DNA of 64,000 nt from Comamonadaceae bacterium OS-4. Its GTDB lineage: Bacteria; Pseudomonadota; Gammaproteobacteria; Burkholderiales; Burkholderiaceae_C. This document shows, in pieces, positions 26,238-36,569 of this stretch (the first letter of the stretch is position 1; each line of letters starts with the position of its first letter). A program made the position numbers and the translations under genes. The notes under the pieces were generated by a model. It was not told the DNA's origin and ran no database searches. It worked only from the letters and a program-made list of their open reading frames with translations. The DNA lies in contig AP026970.1 in NCBI GenBank assembly GCA_027924025.1, positions 3,494,501 to 3,558,500 on the forward strand, given 5' to 3'.

Positions 26238-29039
26238 TCAGACGACGATGTTGACCAGACGCCCGGGCACCACGATGACCTTCTTGGCCGCGGCGCCTGC
26301 TGCATGGGCGATAAACACCTCGCTGGCCAACGCTGCCGCTTCAATCGCAGCCTTGTCAGCCGCTGCAGGCACACGCACCGCGCCGCGCAACTTGCCGTTG
26401 ATTTGCAGGACCAGCTCGATCTCGTCTTGCACCAGAGCCGCTGCATCCACCTGGGGCCAAGGCGCATCCAGCAGGTCGCCCAATGCCGACGAATAGCCCA
26501 ACTCCGACCACAAAGCGTGGGAGAGGTGCGGCGTAGCCGGGTACAGGCAACGCAGCAGAATGCCGAAACCTTCGATCAGGGCCACTTGTGCACCCGCGCT
26601 GTCTAGGGCCTTGAAGCCTTCCAGCGCGTTGATCATCTTCATCGCGCCTGACACCACCGTGTTGTATTGCATGCGCTGGTAGTCAAAGTCCACCTGCTTG
26701 AGCACGGTGTGCATCTCCAGCCGGAGCGCCTTGGCTTCTTTGCCGAATTCCACATCATTCAGGCTCTTGGCGCCCGCTACGCTTGCGCGAGCAGCTACTG
26801 AATCCATAGCAGACAGTTTGTAGCCGAAGTTCCAGACGCGGCGTAGGAAACGGTAGCTACCTTCCACCGCCGAGTCGTTCCACTCCAGCGTAGCCTCGGG
26901 CGGCGAGGTGAACATGGTGTAGATGCGGGCGGTGTCTGCGCCGTACTTGGCGATCAGCTCCTGCGGGTCCACACCGTTGTTCTTGGACTTGGACATGGTG
27001 CCCACGCCCTCGTAGTCGATGGCGGTACCCACGGGCAGCAGGCCATCGGCGCTGTCCACCGGGTTGATGAGTTTGGCGCCCACCACCTTGCCGGCGGCGT
27101 CCTGCACATGCTCCACATCGTGGGGCCAGAAGTACTCTTTGCCACCCTTGGCTGTTTTACGGGAGTAAATGTGGTTGAGCACCATGCCCTGGGTCAGCAA
27201 CTTGGTAAAGGGCTCGTCCACCTTCACAAGCCCCAGGTCGCGCATGACCTTGGTCCAGAAGCGGGCGTACAGCAAGTGCAGGATGGCGTGTTCGATACCG
27301 CCGATGTATTGATCCATCGGCATCCAATAGTCCGCCCCGCCGGCCACCATTGCGTCCGAGTTCTTAGGATCGCAATAGCGCATGAAGTACCAGGACGAGT
27401 CCACAAAGGTGTCCATGGTGTCAGTCTCGCGGCGCGCAGGCTTGCCGCACACCGGGCAGACCACGCCGGCGTGGAAGCCTTCATGCTTGTGCAGCGGGTT
27501 GCCGGAACCATCGGGCACGCAGTCCTGCGGCAGCACCACCGGCAGGTCTTTTTCAGGCACCGGCACGGCGCCGTGTTCATCGCAATGGATGATCGGAATC
27601 GGCGTGCCCCAGTAGCGCTGGCGGCTCACGCCCCAGTCGCGCAGGCGCCAGGTGGTTTTCTTTTCGCCTAGGCCTTTGGCTGCCAAGTCTGCTGCGACCT
27701 TATCAACTGCCTCTTTCGGAGAGCAACCATCCAACTCTCCAGAGTTGCAAACGATTACGTCGTCGGCTGATTTAGATCCGTACCAATCTTTCCATTGCTT
27801 CGAGTCAAAAACGAAAAAATCAGCGCCGGCAGAGCCGACCTCAATGCGCTTTAGGTGTGCAGGCGACCCCTCAATGACGTTGCGAACAACCTGCTTGATT
27901 TCGATACCGTATTTGTTCGCAAACGCAAAGTCACGTTCGTCGTGCGCGGGCACGCCCATCACGGCGCCATCGCCATAGCCCATCAAAACGTAGTTGCCTA
28001 CCCACACTGGCACTTGTGCGCCGGTCAGCGGATGGGTCACGAACAGGCCGGTGTTCAGGCCCTTCTTCTCTTGCGTGGCCAACTCGGCTTCGGTGGTGCC
28101 ACCGGTCTTGCACTCTTCAATGAAGGCCGCCAGAGCGGGGTTGGTGGATGCGGCGTGCGCGGCCAAGGGGTGCTCAGGCGCCACAGCGCAGAAGGTCACG
28201 CCCATCACGGTATCGGCACGGGTGGTGAACACGTACATGCGGCCGTCACCAATCAGCACACCCGTCGAATCCTTGATGTCGTGGGTGAAGGCAAAACGCA
28301 CGCCCTCCGACTTACCAATCCAGTTTTCCTGCATCAGGCGCACGCGGTCGGGCCAGCCGGTGAGCGTGGCCTTGTCGTTGCCCATCTGCACATGGTCCAA
28401 CAGCTCTTGCGCATAGTCAGTGATCTTCAGGTAGTAGCCGGGGATCTCGCGCTTCTCCACCACCGCACCGGTGCGCCAGCCCTTGCCGTCAATCACCTGC
28501 TCGTTGGCCAGCACCGTCTGGTCCACCGGGTCCCAGTTCACCACCTGGGTCTTGCGGTAGGCAATGCCTTTTTCCAGCATCTTCAGGAACAACCACTGGT
28601 TCCACTTGTAGTACTGCGGGTCGCAGGTGGCAACTTCACGGCTCCAGTCGATGGCCAGGCCCATGGCCTGCATCTGGCCCTTCATGTAGGCGATGTTGTC
28701 AAAAGTCCACTTGGCAGGGGGCACTTTGTTTTTGAGCGCCGCGTTTTCGGCAGGCAACCCGAACGCATCCCAGCCCATGGGCATGAGCACGTTGTGGCCG
28801 TTCATGCGCAGGTAGCGCGCCAGCATGTCGTTGATGGTGTAGTTGCGCACATGGCCCATGTGCAGCTTGCCGCTGGGGTAGGGCAACATGGAGCAGGCGT
28901 AGAACTTCTTCTTGGGCTTGCCGTCCACGCCCACGGCGTTTTCGGTCACACGGTAGGCGGTATCGCCATTCCACAAAGGCTGTGCCCAATGGGCTTGCGC
29001 GGCTTGTTCTACGTCGAGGTGCTGGTACTTGTCTTGCAT
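26238..29039 (-). CDS. leuS: Leucyl-tRNA synthetase, with an extra segment in the editing region
   Basis: This class I synthetase charges tRNA-Leu. The HIGH motif is seen as [11 protein letters not shown] and the KMSKS loop as TMSKSKNN. The CP1 editing domain and the [18 protein letters not shown] segment are intact. At 933 residues it is about 50-70 longer than typical bacterial LeuRS. Part of the excess is a segment at residues about 370-440, between EIKQVVRN and NSGELDG. The DNA there (27721-27900) is about 50 percent GC, against 58-65 percent in flanking lines. A dispersed repeat is read in frame near residues 743-758. The gene precedes lptE. Confidence 0.95.
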   Translation of the reverse strand: MQDKYQHLDVEQAAQAHWAQPLWNGDTAYRVTENAVGVDGKPKKKFYACSMLPYPSGKLHMGHVRNYTINDMLARYLRMNGHNVLMPMGWDAFGLPAENAALKNKVPPAKWTFDNIAYMKGQMQAMGLAIDWSREVATCDPQYYKWNQWLFLKMLEKGIAYRKTQVVNWDPVDQTVLANEQVIDGKGWRTGAVVEKREIPGYYLKITDYAQELLDHVQMGNDKATLTGWPDRVRLMQENWIGKSEGVRFAFTHDIKDSTGVLIGDGRMYVFTTRADTVMGVTFCAVAPEHPLAAHAASTNPALAAFIEECKTGGTTEAELATQEKKGLNTGLFVTHPLTGAQVPVWVGNYVLMGYGDGAVMGVPAHDERDFAFANKYGIEIKQVVRNVIEGSPAHLKRIEVGSAGADFFVFDSKQWKDWYGSKSADDVIVCNSGELDGCSPKEAVDKVAADLAAKGLGEKKTTWRLRDWGVSRQRYWGTPIPIIHCDEHGAVPVPEKDLPVVLPQDCVPDGSGNPLHKHEGFHAGVVCPVCGKPARRETDTMDTFVDSSWYFMRYCDPKNSDAMVAGGADYWMPMDQYIGGIEHAILHLLYARFWTKVMRDLGLVKVDEPFTKLLTQGMVLNHIYSRKTAKGGKEYFWPHDVEHVQDAAGKVVGAKLINPVDSADGLLPVGTAIDYEGVGTMSKSKNNGVDPQELIAKYGADTARIYTMFTSPPEATLEWNDSAVEGSYRFLRRVWNFGYKLSAMDSVAARASVAGAKSLNDVEFGKEAKALRLEMHTVLKQVDFDYQRMQYNTVVSGAMKMINALEGFKALDSAGAQVALIEGFGILLRCLYPATPHLSHALWSELGYSSALGDLLDAPWPQVDAAALVQDEIELVLQINGKLRGAVRVPAAADKAAIEAAALASEVFIAHAAGAAAKKVIVVPGRLVNIVV
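26766..26810 (-). repeat. Dispersed repeat, copy D, inside leuS
   Basis: The core GCTAT-N8-TAGCT-N4-GCGC runs 26810-26785 on the minus strand; the right half is shorter and less conserved. It is read in the gene's sense as [16 protein letters not shown], sharing AARA and the reading frame with copies A and C. Confidence 0.75.
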
Positions 29040-29112
29040 GGGGCGTGAGCAGCAATGGCGCTGCCAAATAGAGAGGCTTGGTGCGATTTTAGGCGCTGCA
29101 CTGCGCCATGGT

Positions 29113-29541
29113 TCAGGGAGCTGCCGTCGCCCGAGGTTCGGCCACGAATCCGATCTTGCTCAGACCCGCTTTTTGGGCCAGCCCCATCAACTCCACCACC
29201 TGCCCATAGGGCACCGTGGAGTCGGCGCGCAACTGGACTTCGGTTTGGGGGTTGCGTTTGGCGGCCTCTTCAAATGCTTTGCCGACAGCAGGCTGGTCGA
29301 GCGGCTGCTCGTTCAGATACACCTGCCCGGCAGAATTCACAGAAACCGCTATGAATTGAGGAGCATTGAGCGCTTGCCCCCCTTGGGCTTGCGGCAGATT
29401 CACCTTGACAGCGCTCACCATCAAAGGCGCGGTGATGATAAAAATCACCAGCAGCACCAGCATGACGTCGATCAGCGGCGTCATATTGATGTCGCTGATG
29501 GGTTGGGGTGCATTGGAGCGCTCCAGGCGGCCAAACGCCAT
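29113..29541 (-). CDS. exbD: ExbD/TolR-family biopolymer transport protein
   Basis: The 142-residue protein has a short cytosolic N-terminus ([10 protein letters not shown]), one membrane helix ([14 protein letters not shown]) with the proton-relay aspartate of PLIDVML, and a periplasmic domain. It is the partner of the adjacent ExbB-like protein in a proton-driven motor that energises TonB- or Tol-type outer membrane processes. No tonB or tolA gene is nearby, so ExbD and TolR cannot be separated with certainty. It starts two bases after exbB. Confidence 0.88.
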   Translation of the reverse strand: MAFGRLERSNAPQPISDINMTPLIDVMLVLLVIFIITAPLMVSAVKVNLPQAQGGQALNAPQFIAVSVNSAGQVYLNEQPLDQPAVGKAFEEAAKRNPQTEVQLRADSTVPYGQVVELMGLAQKAGLSKIGFVAEPRATAAP

Positions 29542-29543
29542 GG

Positions 29544-30194
29544 TCAGACTCCGTTGCCGCGTGTGAGCAGCAACTCACGCAGATCCAGCGCAAAACCTTC
29601 CAGATCGGCCTCGATACGCCCGATCAAACGGCCAAAAATGTTGTAAGCCAACACGGCAGGAATCGCCACCGCCAAGCCTGCGGCCGTCATGATCAGCGCT
29701 TCGCCGACGGGCCCGGCAATTTTGTCGATGCTGACCTGGCCACCGCCCGTGATACCGACCAGCGCGTGATAGATCCCCCACACCGTACCCAATAGCCCAA
29801 CGAAGGGCGCTGTGGAGCCCACCGTGGCCAACAGCACCTGCCCGGCCTGGAGGCGCTGCAACACACCATGCAAGGCATCGCGCAGCACTCGGGTGAGTTG
29901 CTGCCCGCGGTCACCGGCACTCGCCAAGGTACCGGGCTGTTGAACTTGGGATGCCTGCACCAGGGGAAGGACCAAGCCCTCGCGGTCAAAAGCCGGCAGG
30001 GCAAGCAAAGCGCCTTGTATATCCGGTGACTGCCAAAAAGCGGCGGTGCTGCGGGACACATCGCGCGAGGCTCGCTGCAATAGCCAGCCTTTCCAAAAAA
30101 TCACAAACCATGCAACCACCGACATGCTGAGCAGAACCAGTGCAACACTGGTGTGGACCGCATCCCCCTGGAAGATGATGTGCAACGCACTCAT
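29544..30194 (-). CDS. exbB: ExbB/TolQ-family proton channel protein
   Basis: The 216-residue product has an N-terminal membrane helix ([20 protein letters not shown]), a cytosolic region and two further helices containing [18 protein letters not shown] and [21 protein letters not shown], the hallmark MotA/TolQ/ExbB segments. It forms the proton channel with the next gene product. Its start overlaps the dapB stop by four bases (ATGA). Confidence 0.9.
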   Translation of the reverse strand: MSALHIIFQGDAVHTSVALVLLSMSVVAWFVIFWKGWLLQRASRDVSRSTAAFWQSPDIQGALLALPAFDREGLVLPLVQASQVQQPGTLASAGDRGQQLTRVLRDALHGVLQRLQAGQVLLATVGSTAPFVGLLGTVWGIYHALVGITGGGQVSIDKIAGPVGEALIMTAAGLAVAIPAVLAYNIFGRLIGRIEADLEGFALDLRELLLTRGNGV

Positions 30195-30994
30195 TTCAAA
30201 TTGAGTACATCAAACATGTCATACAAACCGGGCGCGCGGCCAGCCAGGTAGCGCACGGCGCGCAAGCTGCCTTGCGCATAGGTGGCGCGGCTGGAGGACT
30301 TGTGGGTGATCTCAATCCGCTCGCCAGTGCCGGCAAATAGTACCGTGTGGTCACCCACGATATCGCCACCCCGGATGGTGGCGAAGCCGATGCTGGAGGG
30401 ATCGCGCTCACCGGTTACGCCATAGCGCTCGTACACCGCGCATTCCTTCAAATCACGACCGAGGGCGTCGGCAATGACTTCGCCCATCTTGAGCGCGGTG
30501 CCGGAGGGAGCATCCACCTTGTGACGGTGGTGGGCTTCCACAATCTCGATGTCATAACCGGTAGAAAGCGCTTTGGCCGCCATCTCCAACAGTTTCAAGG
30601 TCACATTGACCCCGACGCTCATATTGGGAGCCATCATGACGGGAATGGACTTGGCGATCTCGGCAATTTCGGCCTTTTGCTCGTCGGTAAACCCGGTGGT
30701 ACCAATCACTGCGGCAACCCCCAGCTCGCGGCACACCTGCAAATGCGCCAGAGTGCCTTCAGGCCGGGTAAAGTCAATCAGCGCCTTGCTGTTTTTCAGG
30801 CCTTCATGCAAATCGGAGGTGATCAACACGCCAGCCGCTTTGCCGGAAAACGCGCCGGCATCCAAGCCCAATGCGGCACTGCCCGCGATATCCAGTGCGC
30901 CGGTCAAGGTGCAGTCGTCTGCAGCGCGCACGGCTTCAATCAACATTTGGCCCATGCGGCCGGAGGCACCTGCGATGGCAATGGTATGGGTCAT
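30191..30994 (-). CDS. dapB: 4-hydroxy-tetrahydrodipicolinate reductase
   Basis: The 267-residue enzyme acts in lysine/diaminopimelate synthesis. Visible features are the nucleotide-binding [28 protein letters not shown], the active-site [20 protein letters not shown] and the C-terminal [12 protein letters not shown]. Length is typical. It follows bamE by 25 bases and overlaps exbB, in an operon running towards leuS. Confidence 0.96.
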   Translation of the reverse strand: MTHTIAIAGASGRMGQMLIEAVRAADDCTLTGALDIAGSAALGLDAGAFSGKAAGVLITSDLHEGLKNSKALIDFTRPEGTLAHLQVCRELGVAAVIGTTGFTDEQKAEIAEIAKSIPVMMAPNMSVGVNVTLKLLEMAAKALSTGYDIEIVEAHHRHKVDAPSGTALKMGEVIADALGRDLKECAVYERYGVTGERDPSSIGFATIRGGDIVGDHTVLFAGTGERIEITHKSSSRATYAQGSLRAVRYLAGRAPGLYDMFDVLNLK

Positions 30995-31019
30995 GGTCTA
31001 ACTATTCGTCAAAGGGAGA

Positions 31020-31574
31020 TCAAAGTCCGCTGGGCTCCAGCGGCGGGTAAGCGGTACCGGAGTTACCAGTAGACGGAGCGGGAGTGGCGGCACCGTCACC
31101 CCGCTTGGGCGCGGGAAACTTTTTCAACGCATCCTCGGACGCAGTCAAAGGAGGTAGCGGGCCCGCAACCGCTTTCGAGCGCAGGGTGGACACAAATTCT
31201 GTTTCACTGGGCAACTCGTCCGCTTCAATACGGCTGATTGCATCGTTGGCAAAAAACACGGTGACCTTGCGGGCTTGTGGCTCACTGCCCTGGCGCTTGA
31301 GCGTGAACACGTAATCCCAACGATCGGCATGGAACACACTTGTCAGCAAGGGGGTGCCCAACACGTCCTGCGCGATGGCGCGGGGCATGCCCACGCGCAA
31401 CACCGCCAACTGCTCGCGGGTCACCACATTGCCCTGCACGATATCGATTTTGTAGGGTGTCATCACACCCAAGGCTTTGTCGCTGGTAGAGCGGACCGAT
31501 CCGCATGCGCCCAGCGTTGCCAAAGACAAGACAACGGCAGTAGTCCGGAGACTACGGATGGATATAAGGGGCAT
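31020..31574 (-). CDS. bamE: Outer membrane protein assembly factor BamE
   Basis: The 184-residue lipoprotein has a signal with LATLGAC (cysteine 24). The BamE/OmlA domain includes YKIDIVQGNVVTREQLAVLRVGM, the two-helix, three-strand fold of the BAM complex accessory subunit. The proline/alanine-rich C-terminal extension is longer than in E. coli, as is usual in betaproteobacteria. The ATG at 31574 fits the lipoprotein signal. TACAAT about 30 bases upstream (31610-31605) could be a -10 box. It is divergent from fur, the common arrangement. Confidence 0.9.
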   Translation of the reverse strand: MPLISIRSLRTTAVVLSLATLGACGSVRSTSDKALGVMTPYKIDIVQGNVVTREQLAVLRVGMPRAIAQDVLGTPLLTSVFHADRWDYVFTLKRQGSEPQARKVTVFFANDAISRIEADELPSETEFVSTLRSKAVAGPLPPLTASEDALKKFPAPKRGDGAATPAPSTGNSGTAYPPLEPSGL

Positions 31575-31657
31575 GAAAATTGAAGAACGATATGATCGCG
31601 GCATTGTAGCGGTTGGCCCCAATTGGCCTGTCCGATGACCACGCCAGGAATGTGCTG

Positions 31658-32092
31658 ATGAACAATATTGACGAACTGAAAAACACCGGCCTGAAAGCCA
31701 CCGTCCCCCGCCTGAAAATTCTGGAAGTCTTCCAGCGCGGCACCCAACGCCACATGACCGCCGAAGACGTGTTCCGGGTCTTGTTGCAAGAGCGCTCCGA
31801 TGTAGGGCTAGCCACCGTATACCGCGTGCTGACCCAGTTCGAACAGGCCAGCATTCTGAGCCGCAGCCATTTTGAGAGCGGCAAAGCGGTATATGAACTC
31901 AACGAAGGCCAGCACCACGACCATTTGGTGTGCCTGGACTGCGGACGCGTGGAAGAGTTTTACGACGCCGAGATTGAAAAGCGCCAGCAATCGGTCGCTA
32001 AGTCCAAAGGCTTTGCGATTGCAGACCATGCACTGAGCCTTTACGCCCACTGCACCAAGGGCGACTGCCCGCACCGGAACGCTGCGAACTAG
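31658..32092 (+). CDS. fur: Ferric uptake regulator Fur
   Basis: The 144-residue protein has the Fur winged helix ([29 protein letters not shown]) and the metal-binding [18 protein letters not shown], with a further cysteine in [10 protein letters not shown]. It represses iron uptake genes when bound to Fe2+. The ATG at 31658 is chosen over an upstream in-frame start because it gives the family length. No clear Fur box was seen in the 83-base region shared with bamE. Its end overlaps the convergent hprK gene by four bases. Confidence 0.95.
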   Translation: MNNIDELKNTGLKATVPRLKILEVFQRGTQRHMTAEDVFRVLLQERSDVGLATVYRVLTQFEQASILSRSHFESGKAVYELNEGQHHDHLVCLDCGRVEEFYDAEIEKRQQSVAKSKGFAIADHALSLYAHCTKGDCPHRNAAN

Positions 32093-33039
32093 TAGCCCTG
32101 CGCCATGGCTTTGCGATGGCGCTCCACAAATTCCTGGTAGGTATCGATACCGCGCAACTGCAAAATCGTGTTACGCACTGCAGCCTCCACCAATACAGCG
32201 ATGTTGCGGCCTGCCACCACCTGGATCACCACTTTGCGAACCGGAATCCCGAGCACGTCTTGCGTGAGGGGCTCGTAGGGAATGCGCTCGTAGTCGCGCT
32301 CCAGGGTTTCGCGGCGAACCAAGTGCACGATCAACTTGAGTCGCATTTTCCGGCGAACCGCTGTTTCTCCGAAAATACCGCGAATATCGAGCAAGCCGAT
32401 CCCACGGACCTCCAAGAGATTCTGCAAAAGCTCCGGGCAGCGACCTTCAATCGTCGTCTGGTTGATGCGAAAAAGGTCCACTGCATCGTCGGCCACCAAA
32501 CCGTTGCCGCGCGAGATCAGCTCCAAGCCTAATTCGCTTTTACCCAGACCGGATTCACCGGTGATCAACACCCCAAGACCCAGAATATCCATGAACACAC
32601 CGTGCATGGACATGCGATCTGCAAAGTGCTTGGACAAATACGCCCGCAGCACATCGATCACAAAAGCGGACGACTCTTTGGTCGCGAACATGGGAATCTG
32701 TGCGCGCTCACACATGGCGAGCAGCGCTTGCGGGGCCACTTGCCCGTCGGCTAGCACCAATACGGGCGGCTCCAAGGTCACGATGCGTGAGATGCGGCGA
32801 GCACAGTCCTCAGGGGTTGCGTTGGTGATGTAGGTGATCTCGCGCTCGCCCAGGATCTGCACGCGATAGGGGTGGATGTAGTTGAGGTAACCCACCAAGT
32901 CGGCACCGGACCTGGCAGCTTTGATGGCCACTTCATCAAAGCGGCGCTCTGAGGCACCCAAGCCTGCCACCCACTCCCACCGCAAATGCCCCCGGAATTC
33001 TTCGAAAAGGGCGTCAGCGCTAACGGCGGTAGGTTTCAC
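32089..33039 (-). CDS. hprK: HPr kinase/phosphorylase
   Basis: The 316-residue protein carries the P-loop [14 protein letters not shown], the HprK signature [17 protein letters not shown] and the N-terminal domain ending at the [14 protein letters not shown] helix. It phosphorylates and dephosphorylates HPr on serine. In betaproteobacteria it is part of an incomplete PTS with a regulatory role rather than sugar transport. It follows ptsN by 27 bases. Confidence 0.95.
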   Translation of the reverse strand: MKPTAVSADALFEEFRGHLRWEWVAGLGASERRFDEVAIKAARSGADLVGYLNYIHPYRVQILGEREITYITNATPEDCARRISRIVTLEPPVLVLADGQVAPQALLAMCERAQIPMFATKESSAFVIDVLRAYLSKHFADRMSMHGVFMDILGLGVLITGESGLGKSELGLELISRGNGLVADDAVDLFRINQTTIEGRCPELLQNLLEVRGIGLLDIRGIFGETAVRRKMRLKLIVHLVRRETLERDYERIPYEPLTQDVLGIPVRKVVIQVVAGRNIAVLVEAAVRNTILQLRGIDTYQEFVERHRKAMAQGY

Positions 33040-33066
33040 GGCAGTACCAGGCTCGGCAGTGGGGTG

Positions 33067-33534
33067 TTATGCAGCTCTCGCCGATTGCCAACCGGCAATC
33101 AAGCCGTGCAACTGGGTCGCGTCTGCGCAGCTGGTGATTTGCTCGCGAAGCACGGAATCACTGAGCAACTCCGCAATTTCGGAGAGGATTTCCAGGTGCT
33201 TTTGTGTAGCCGCTTCGGGCACCAACAAAAAAATCAACAAGCTGACGGGCACATCATCGGGCGAATCAAACCCGATCGGGTGAGCCAGCTGAAACACGGC
33301 CGCCATCGGTGACTTGAGCCCTTTGATGCGGCCATGCGGAATGGCGACACCATGACCCAAGCCGGTAGAGCCCAAACGTTCACGAGAAAACAAGCTGTCC
33401 GTTACCAACGCTCGGCTGAGGCCGTGCAGGTTTTCAAACAGCAAACCCGCCTCTTCAAATGCGCGTTTTTTGCTGGTGACATCGACTTGCGCAAGTACTT
33501 GCGAAGGAGGGAGGATGGACGCGAGGCGGTTCAT
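33067..33534 (-). CDS. ptsN: PTS IIA-like nitrogen regulatory protein
   Basis: The 155-residue protein has the IIA-Ntr fold with the phosphorylated histidine in GLGHGVAIPHGRIKGL and the following FDSPDDVPVSLLIFLLVPE. It is the terminal phosphoacceptor of the regulatory PTS, linked to nitrogen and potassium control in other bacteria. ATG at 33534 is the likely start; an in-frame ATG at 33555 lies directly after the terminator of hpf and has no room for a ribosome binding site. Confidence 0.93.
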   Translation of the reverse strand: MNRLASILPPSQVLAQVDVTSKKRAFEEAGLLFENLHGLSRALVTDSLFSRERLGSTGLGHGVAIPHGRIKGLKSPMAAVFQLAHPIGFDSPDDVPVSLLIFLLVPEAATQKHLEILSEIAELLSDSVLREQITSCADATQLHGLIAGWQSARAA

Positions 33535-33557
33535 GGTAAGGAGCGGATTATGCACAT

Positions 33558-33586
33558 AAAAAAACCGCCCGTACTAGGGCGGTTTT
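33558..33586 (-). terminator. Rho-independent terminator after hpf
   Basis: On the minus strand AAAACCGCCC pairs with GGGCGGTTTT around a TAGTAC loop, followed by a run of T. It lies 25 bases after the hpf stop and directly before ptsN, so it would limit ptsN-hprK expression relative to hpf. Confidence 0.88.
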
Positions 33587-33610
33587 AGTGTTGTGGACTC
33601 AATTGCAACA

Positions 33611-33940
33611 CTACATCAGGCGTTTCGGTGCCTCGTGGTGGTGATTTTGCAAACGGTCTTTGTGCCGAACCACTTGGCGGTCCAGCTTGTCGACCAGATC
33701 ATCCACCGCGGCATACAGGTCTGAATGCGCGCTCTCGGCAAACATGTCGCTGCCTTTGACGTGGATGTTGCATTCGGCACGTTGCCGTCGTTCCTTTTCC
33801 TTTTGCTTTTCAACGGTGAGCAGAACCTTGACATCTACCACTTGATCGAAGTGGCGCATGATGCGATCGAGCTTGGTCGTGACATAACTACGCAGGGCCG
33901 GGGTAACTTCAAGGTGGTGACCGCTGATCGTCAAATTCAT
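33611..33940 (-). CDS. hpf: Ribosome hibernation promoting factor
   Basis: The 109-residue short-form Hpf begins [20 protein letters not shown] and contains the [13 protein letters not shown] strand and the [21 protein letters not shown] helix. It dimerises 70S ribosomes in stationary phase or stress. GGAGGT six bases before the ATG at 33940 is an ideal ribosome binding site, which decides this start over a longer frame. The usual upstream neighbour rpoN is absent; a weak sigma-54-like sequence lies near 33967-33984. Confidence 0.95.
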   Translation of the reverse strand: MNLTISGHHLEVTPALRSYVTTKLDRIMRHFDQVVDVKVLLTVEKQKEKERRQRAECNIHVKGSDMFAESAHSDLYAAVDDLVDKLDRQVVRHKDRLQNHHHEAPKRLM

Positions 33941-34104
33941 AAATAACCTCCAGTTGCTCTCAGGGTTGAAAAAGCTTCCTGCCACTCGGGCATTCAGCAC
34001 TCAAACTTGTTCACCAAATTGCGGTCTCGTTGAACTCACTATGCGCCCGTTTCGGCCCAAATGCAAAAACTTTTTGTAATGCACCGCAACAAAAATGGAC
34101 TTGT

Positions 34105-35325
34105 TCAAGACGGCTTGGCCAGGCCCTGATGAAGGTTCAGTCTTCCTGCAACAAACACCGCCAAAACGCTGGCTACCGCACCGATTGAGGCAGAAAGCCA
34201 ATAGTTCTGCACCAGGCCGGCTGCATCCCGGCTGATGATGTACCCCCCCACCAACGCGGCCAAGCCCATGGCGGCGGATTGCACCGATGCGTTCAGCGTC
34301 ATGAAGGTGCCCCGTAAAGCCGGGTTGGCAGCGGAGGTCACCATGGCCATGCCGGGAATCATGCGACCGCTGCCGCACACAAAAAACAAGGTGGACACCA
34401 GCAAAGCGCCGGCCATTCCCACACGACCCAAAAGCGTCAAGCCCACTAAGGGCAAGACAAATGCCAAGGCAATCGTGCGAAAGGTATTGAACTTGCCCCA
34501 ACTATCCGCCAAGCCACCGAACCAGCGCGCGGTAATCAAGGTCGCAACGCCACCGCACAGGTATACGTAAGGCACCTGATCCGCGCGCAAACCCACATTG
34601 GTTTGCATAAAGATCGTGATGTAAGGAATGACTGTGAATCCGGAGAACATCAGCAAGGCCGAAAAGCTGAAGGCCTTGAGGTGGTTCCGATCTTGCAGCA
34701 CCTCCGATATCCGGCCCCAAGCAGATGCATCAGCGTGGCCCTGGAGATGGCTATTCAATGCGGGCAGGGTCAAGAAAGCAAACACTGCAAACAGAACGCA
34801 GATGGCGGCGATCAAAAGAAACGGCATGTGCCAACCAAACTGTGCAGCCAGAAACAACCCCAGTGGAACACCGGCCACCGTAGACACCGAGAAGGAAGTC
34901 ATCACAACACCCATGGCACGACCACGGCGCTCAAAAGGAATGACATCACCCACAATGGTTTGACTCAAGGCGGACAACACCCCGCCAAAAAGACCGGCAA
35001 ACACCCGCGCGACCATCAAGGCCTCGTAACTGGGCGCGATGCCGCAGGCCAAGGTGGAGAGCGCAAACAAGCTGTACAACACCAACAGCAAGCGCTTGCG
35101 ATCAAACTTGTCAATGTAGGTCGAGGCCAGCAGGCCGGATGCACCACCCGCCAGCGTATAGGCCGAGACCAACAGGCCGAACTGGGCATCACTGATGCGA
35201 AACAGGCTGGTCAATGCCGGCCCGAGAGGCATCATGATCATGAAGTCGAGGATGTTGGTGAACTGGATGCCCGCCAGTGTGATTAGCAGCCAGCGTTCGC
35301 GCCGGGGAGACATGGAGAGGGGCAT
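34105..35325 (-). CDS. Major facilitator superfamily transporter
   Basis: The 406-residue protein has about twelve membrane segments and MFS motifs: FTNILDFMIMMPLGPAL in helix 1, the loop 2-3 motif TYIDKFDRKRLLL and a PFERRGRAMGVV segment after helix 4. The pattern resembles drug/proton antiporter-like exporters of the DHA1 group. Substrate cannot be named. It lies on the same strand as hpf but 164 bases upstream, and is likely a separate unit. Confidence 0.88.
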   Translation of the reverse strand: MPLSMSPRRERWLLITLAGIQFTNILDFMIMMPLGPALTSLFRISDAQFGLLVSAYTLAGGASGLLASTYIDKFDRKRLLLVLYSLFALSTLACGIAPSYEALMVARVFAGLFGGVLSALSQTIVGDVIPFERRGRAMGVVMTSFSVSTVAGVPLGLFLAAQFGWHMPFLLIAAICVLFAVFAFLTLPALNSHLQGHADASAWGRISEVLQDRNHLKAFSFSALLMFSGFTVIPYITIFMQTNVGLRADQVPYVYLCGGVATLITARWFGGLADSWGKFNTFRTIALAFVLPLVGLTLLGRVGMAGALLVSTLFFVCGSGRMIPGMAMVTSAANPALRGTFMTLNASVQSAAMGLAALVGGYIISRDAAGLVQNYWLSASIGAVASVLAVFVAGRLNLHQGLAKPS

Positions 35326-35520
35326 CGTAAAAAGAGTCGTTGGAGAACAGAAAGGGCACTTACTCTAGCAGTCTGTGCGGTGCGATAATTTCTGCTTCTG
35401 AATTACCGGAGAGCACTCCTTGGAAACCTACCCTAGTCGGTAGCTTTCAACTCCCACCACTGCATCGGGGTTGAAAGCACCCAACACCCGATTGCAGCCA
35501 ACATCACCTGGGAGTGAGCC

Positions 35521-36510
35521 ATGCTCAATATCTTTACGCTCGCCAACGGGCGACTCTTTCAAGAAGAAATCGAGTCGCTGGAAGAGCTGTCCAAGTTCCA
35601 CCCCATCTGGGTGGATTTGGAGTCCCCCACGCTCGAAGAAAAGCGCTGGGTCAAGCAATACTACGGCCTGTCGATCCCGGATGACGCGATGGACGAGGAC
35701 ATCGAAGAATCCGCCCGCTTTTATGCGGAAGACAACGGTGACCTGCATATCCGCAGTGACTTTTTGATTGCCGATGACGATGAGCCCCGCACCGTGCGCG
35801 CCGCCTTTATCTTGAATTTGGTAAACGACGACCTCAAAAGCAAAGGGGTGCTTTTCTCCATCCACGATGAAGACGTCCCGGTCTTTCGGCTGCTGCGCAT
35901 GCGTGCACGACGCGCCCCGGGCTTGATCGAAGACGCCAAGGAAGTCCTGCTCAAGCTGTTTGACGCGGATGCAGAATATTCAGCAGACACGCTCGAAGGC
36001 ATTTACGACGAGCTGGAGAAAGTCAGCAAAAAGGTGCTCTCCGGCAACGTGACGGATGCGATTGCCGGCGAGGCACTCGGCGCTATTGCCCGGCACGAAG
36101 ATTTGAGCGGCCGCATCCGCCGCAACGTGATGGACACCCGGCGCGCGGTGAGCTTCATGATGCGCAGCAAAATGCTCAATGCCGAGCAGTTCGAGCAGGC
36201 GCGGCAGATTTTGCGCGACATCGACTCGCTGGACTCGCACACTGCCTTTTTGTTCGACAAGATCAACTTCTTGATGGATGCGACGGTGGGTTTCATCAAC
36301 ATCAACCAGAACAAGATCATCAAGATCTTTTCGGTGGCCAGCGTGGCCTTGCTGCCGCCGACCCTGGTAGCCAGCGTGTATGGCATGAACCTCAAGTTCC
36401 CGGAACTCGAATTTCTGGGCGGGTGGAGCTACCCGTACACGGTAGCCTTGATGGTCTCCAGTGCCTTGGTGCCCATGTGGTACTTCTACAAACGCGGCTG
36501 GCTGCGATAG
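35521..36510 (+). CDS. corA: CorA-family Mg2+/divalent cation channel
   Basis: The 329-residue protein has a large acidic cytosolic N-terminal domain and two C-terminal membrane helices. The signature YGMN ends the first helix (VASVALLPPTLVASVYGMN), followed by LEFLGGWSYPY in the short outer loop and a final basic KRGWLR. GGGAGTGAG lies upstream of the ATG. In the 195-base region before it I see no riboswitch or clear operator. Its stop is directly followed by a dispersed repeat that separates it from convergent mtnN. Confidence 0.94.
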   Translation: MLNIFTLANGRLFQEEIESLEELSKFHPIWVDLESPTLEEKRWVKQYYGLSIPDDAMDEDIEESARFYAEDNGDLHIRSDFLIADDDEPRTVRAAFILNLVNDDLKSKGVLFSIHDEDVPVFRLLRMRARRAPGLIEDAKEVLLKLFDADAEYSADTLEGIYDELEKVSKKVLSGNVTDAIAGEALGAIARHEDLSGRIRRNVMDTRRAVSFMMRSKMLNAEQFEQARQILRDIDSLDSHTAFLFDKINFLMDATVGFININQNKIIKIFSVASVALLPPTLVASVYGMNLKFPELEFLGGWSYPYTVALMVSSALVPMWYFYKRGWLR

Positions 36511-36569
36511 AAGCCATTTCAGCCTCTAGCTCTTGATAAACAAGCGCAATAAGCTACTATTTTTATAGC
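36511..36569 (-). repeat. Dispersed repeat, copy E, between corA and mtnN
   Basis: Minus-strand core GCTAT-N8-TAGCT-N4-GCGC at 36569-36544, right end AGAGCTAGAGGC towards 36511. It fills the whole gap between the convergent genes; its first bases (GCTATAA) supply the last leucine codon and TAA stop of mtnN. Confidence 0.85.

Noticed and set aside
33967..33984. Sigma-54-like promoter (TGGCAG...CTTTTT on the minus strand) before hpf
   Set aside because: The -12 half lacks the GC of TTGC, so the match is too weak to annotate.
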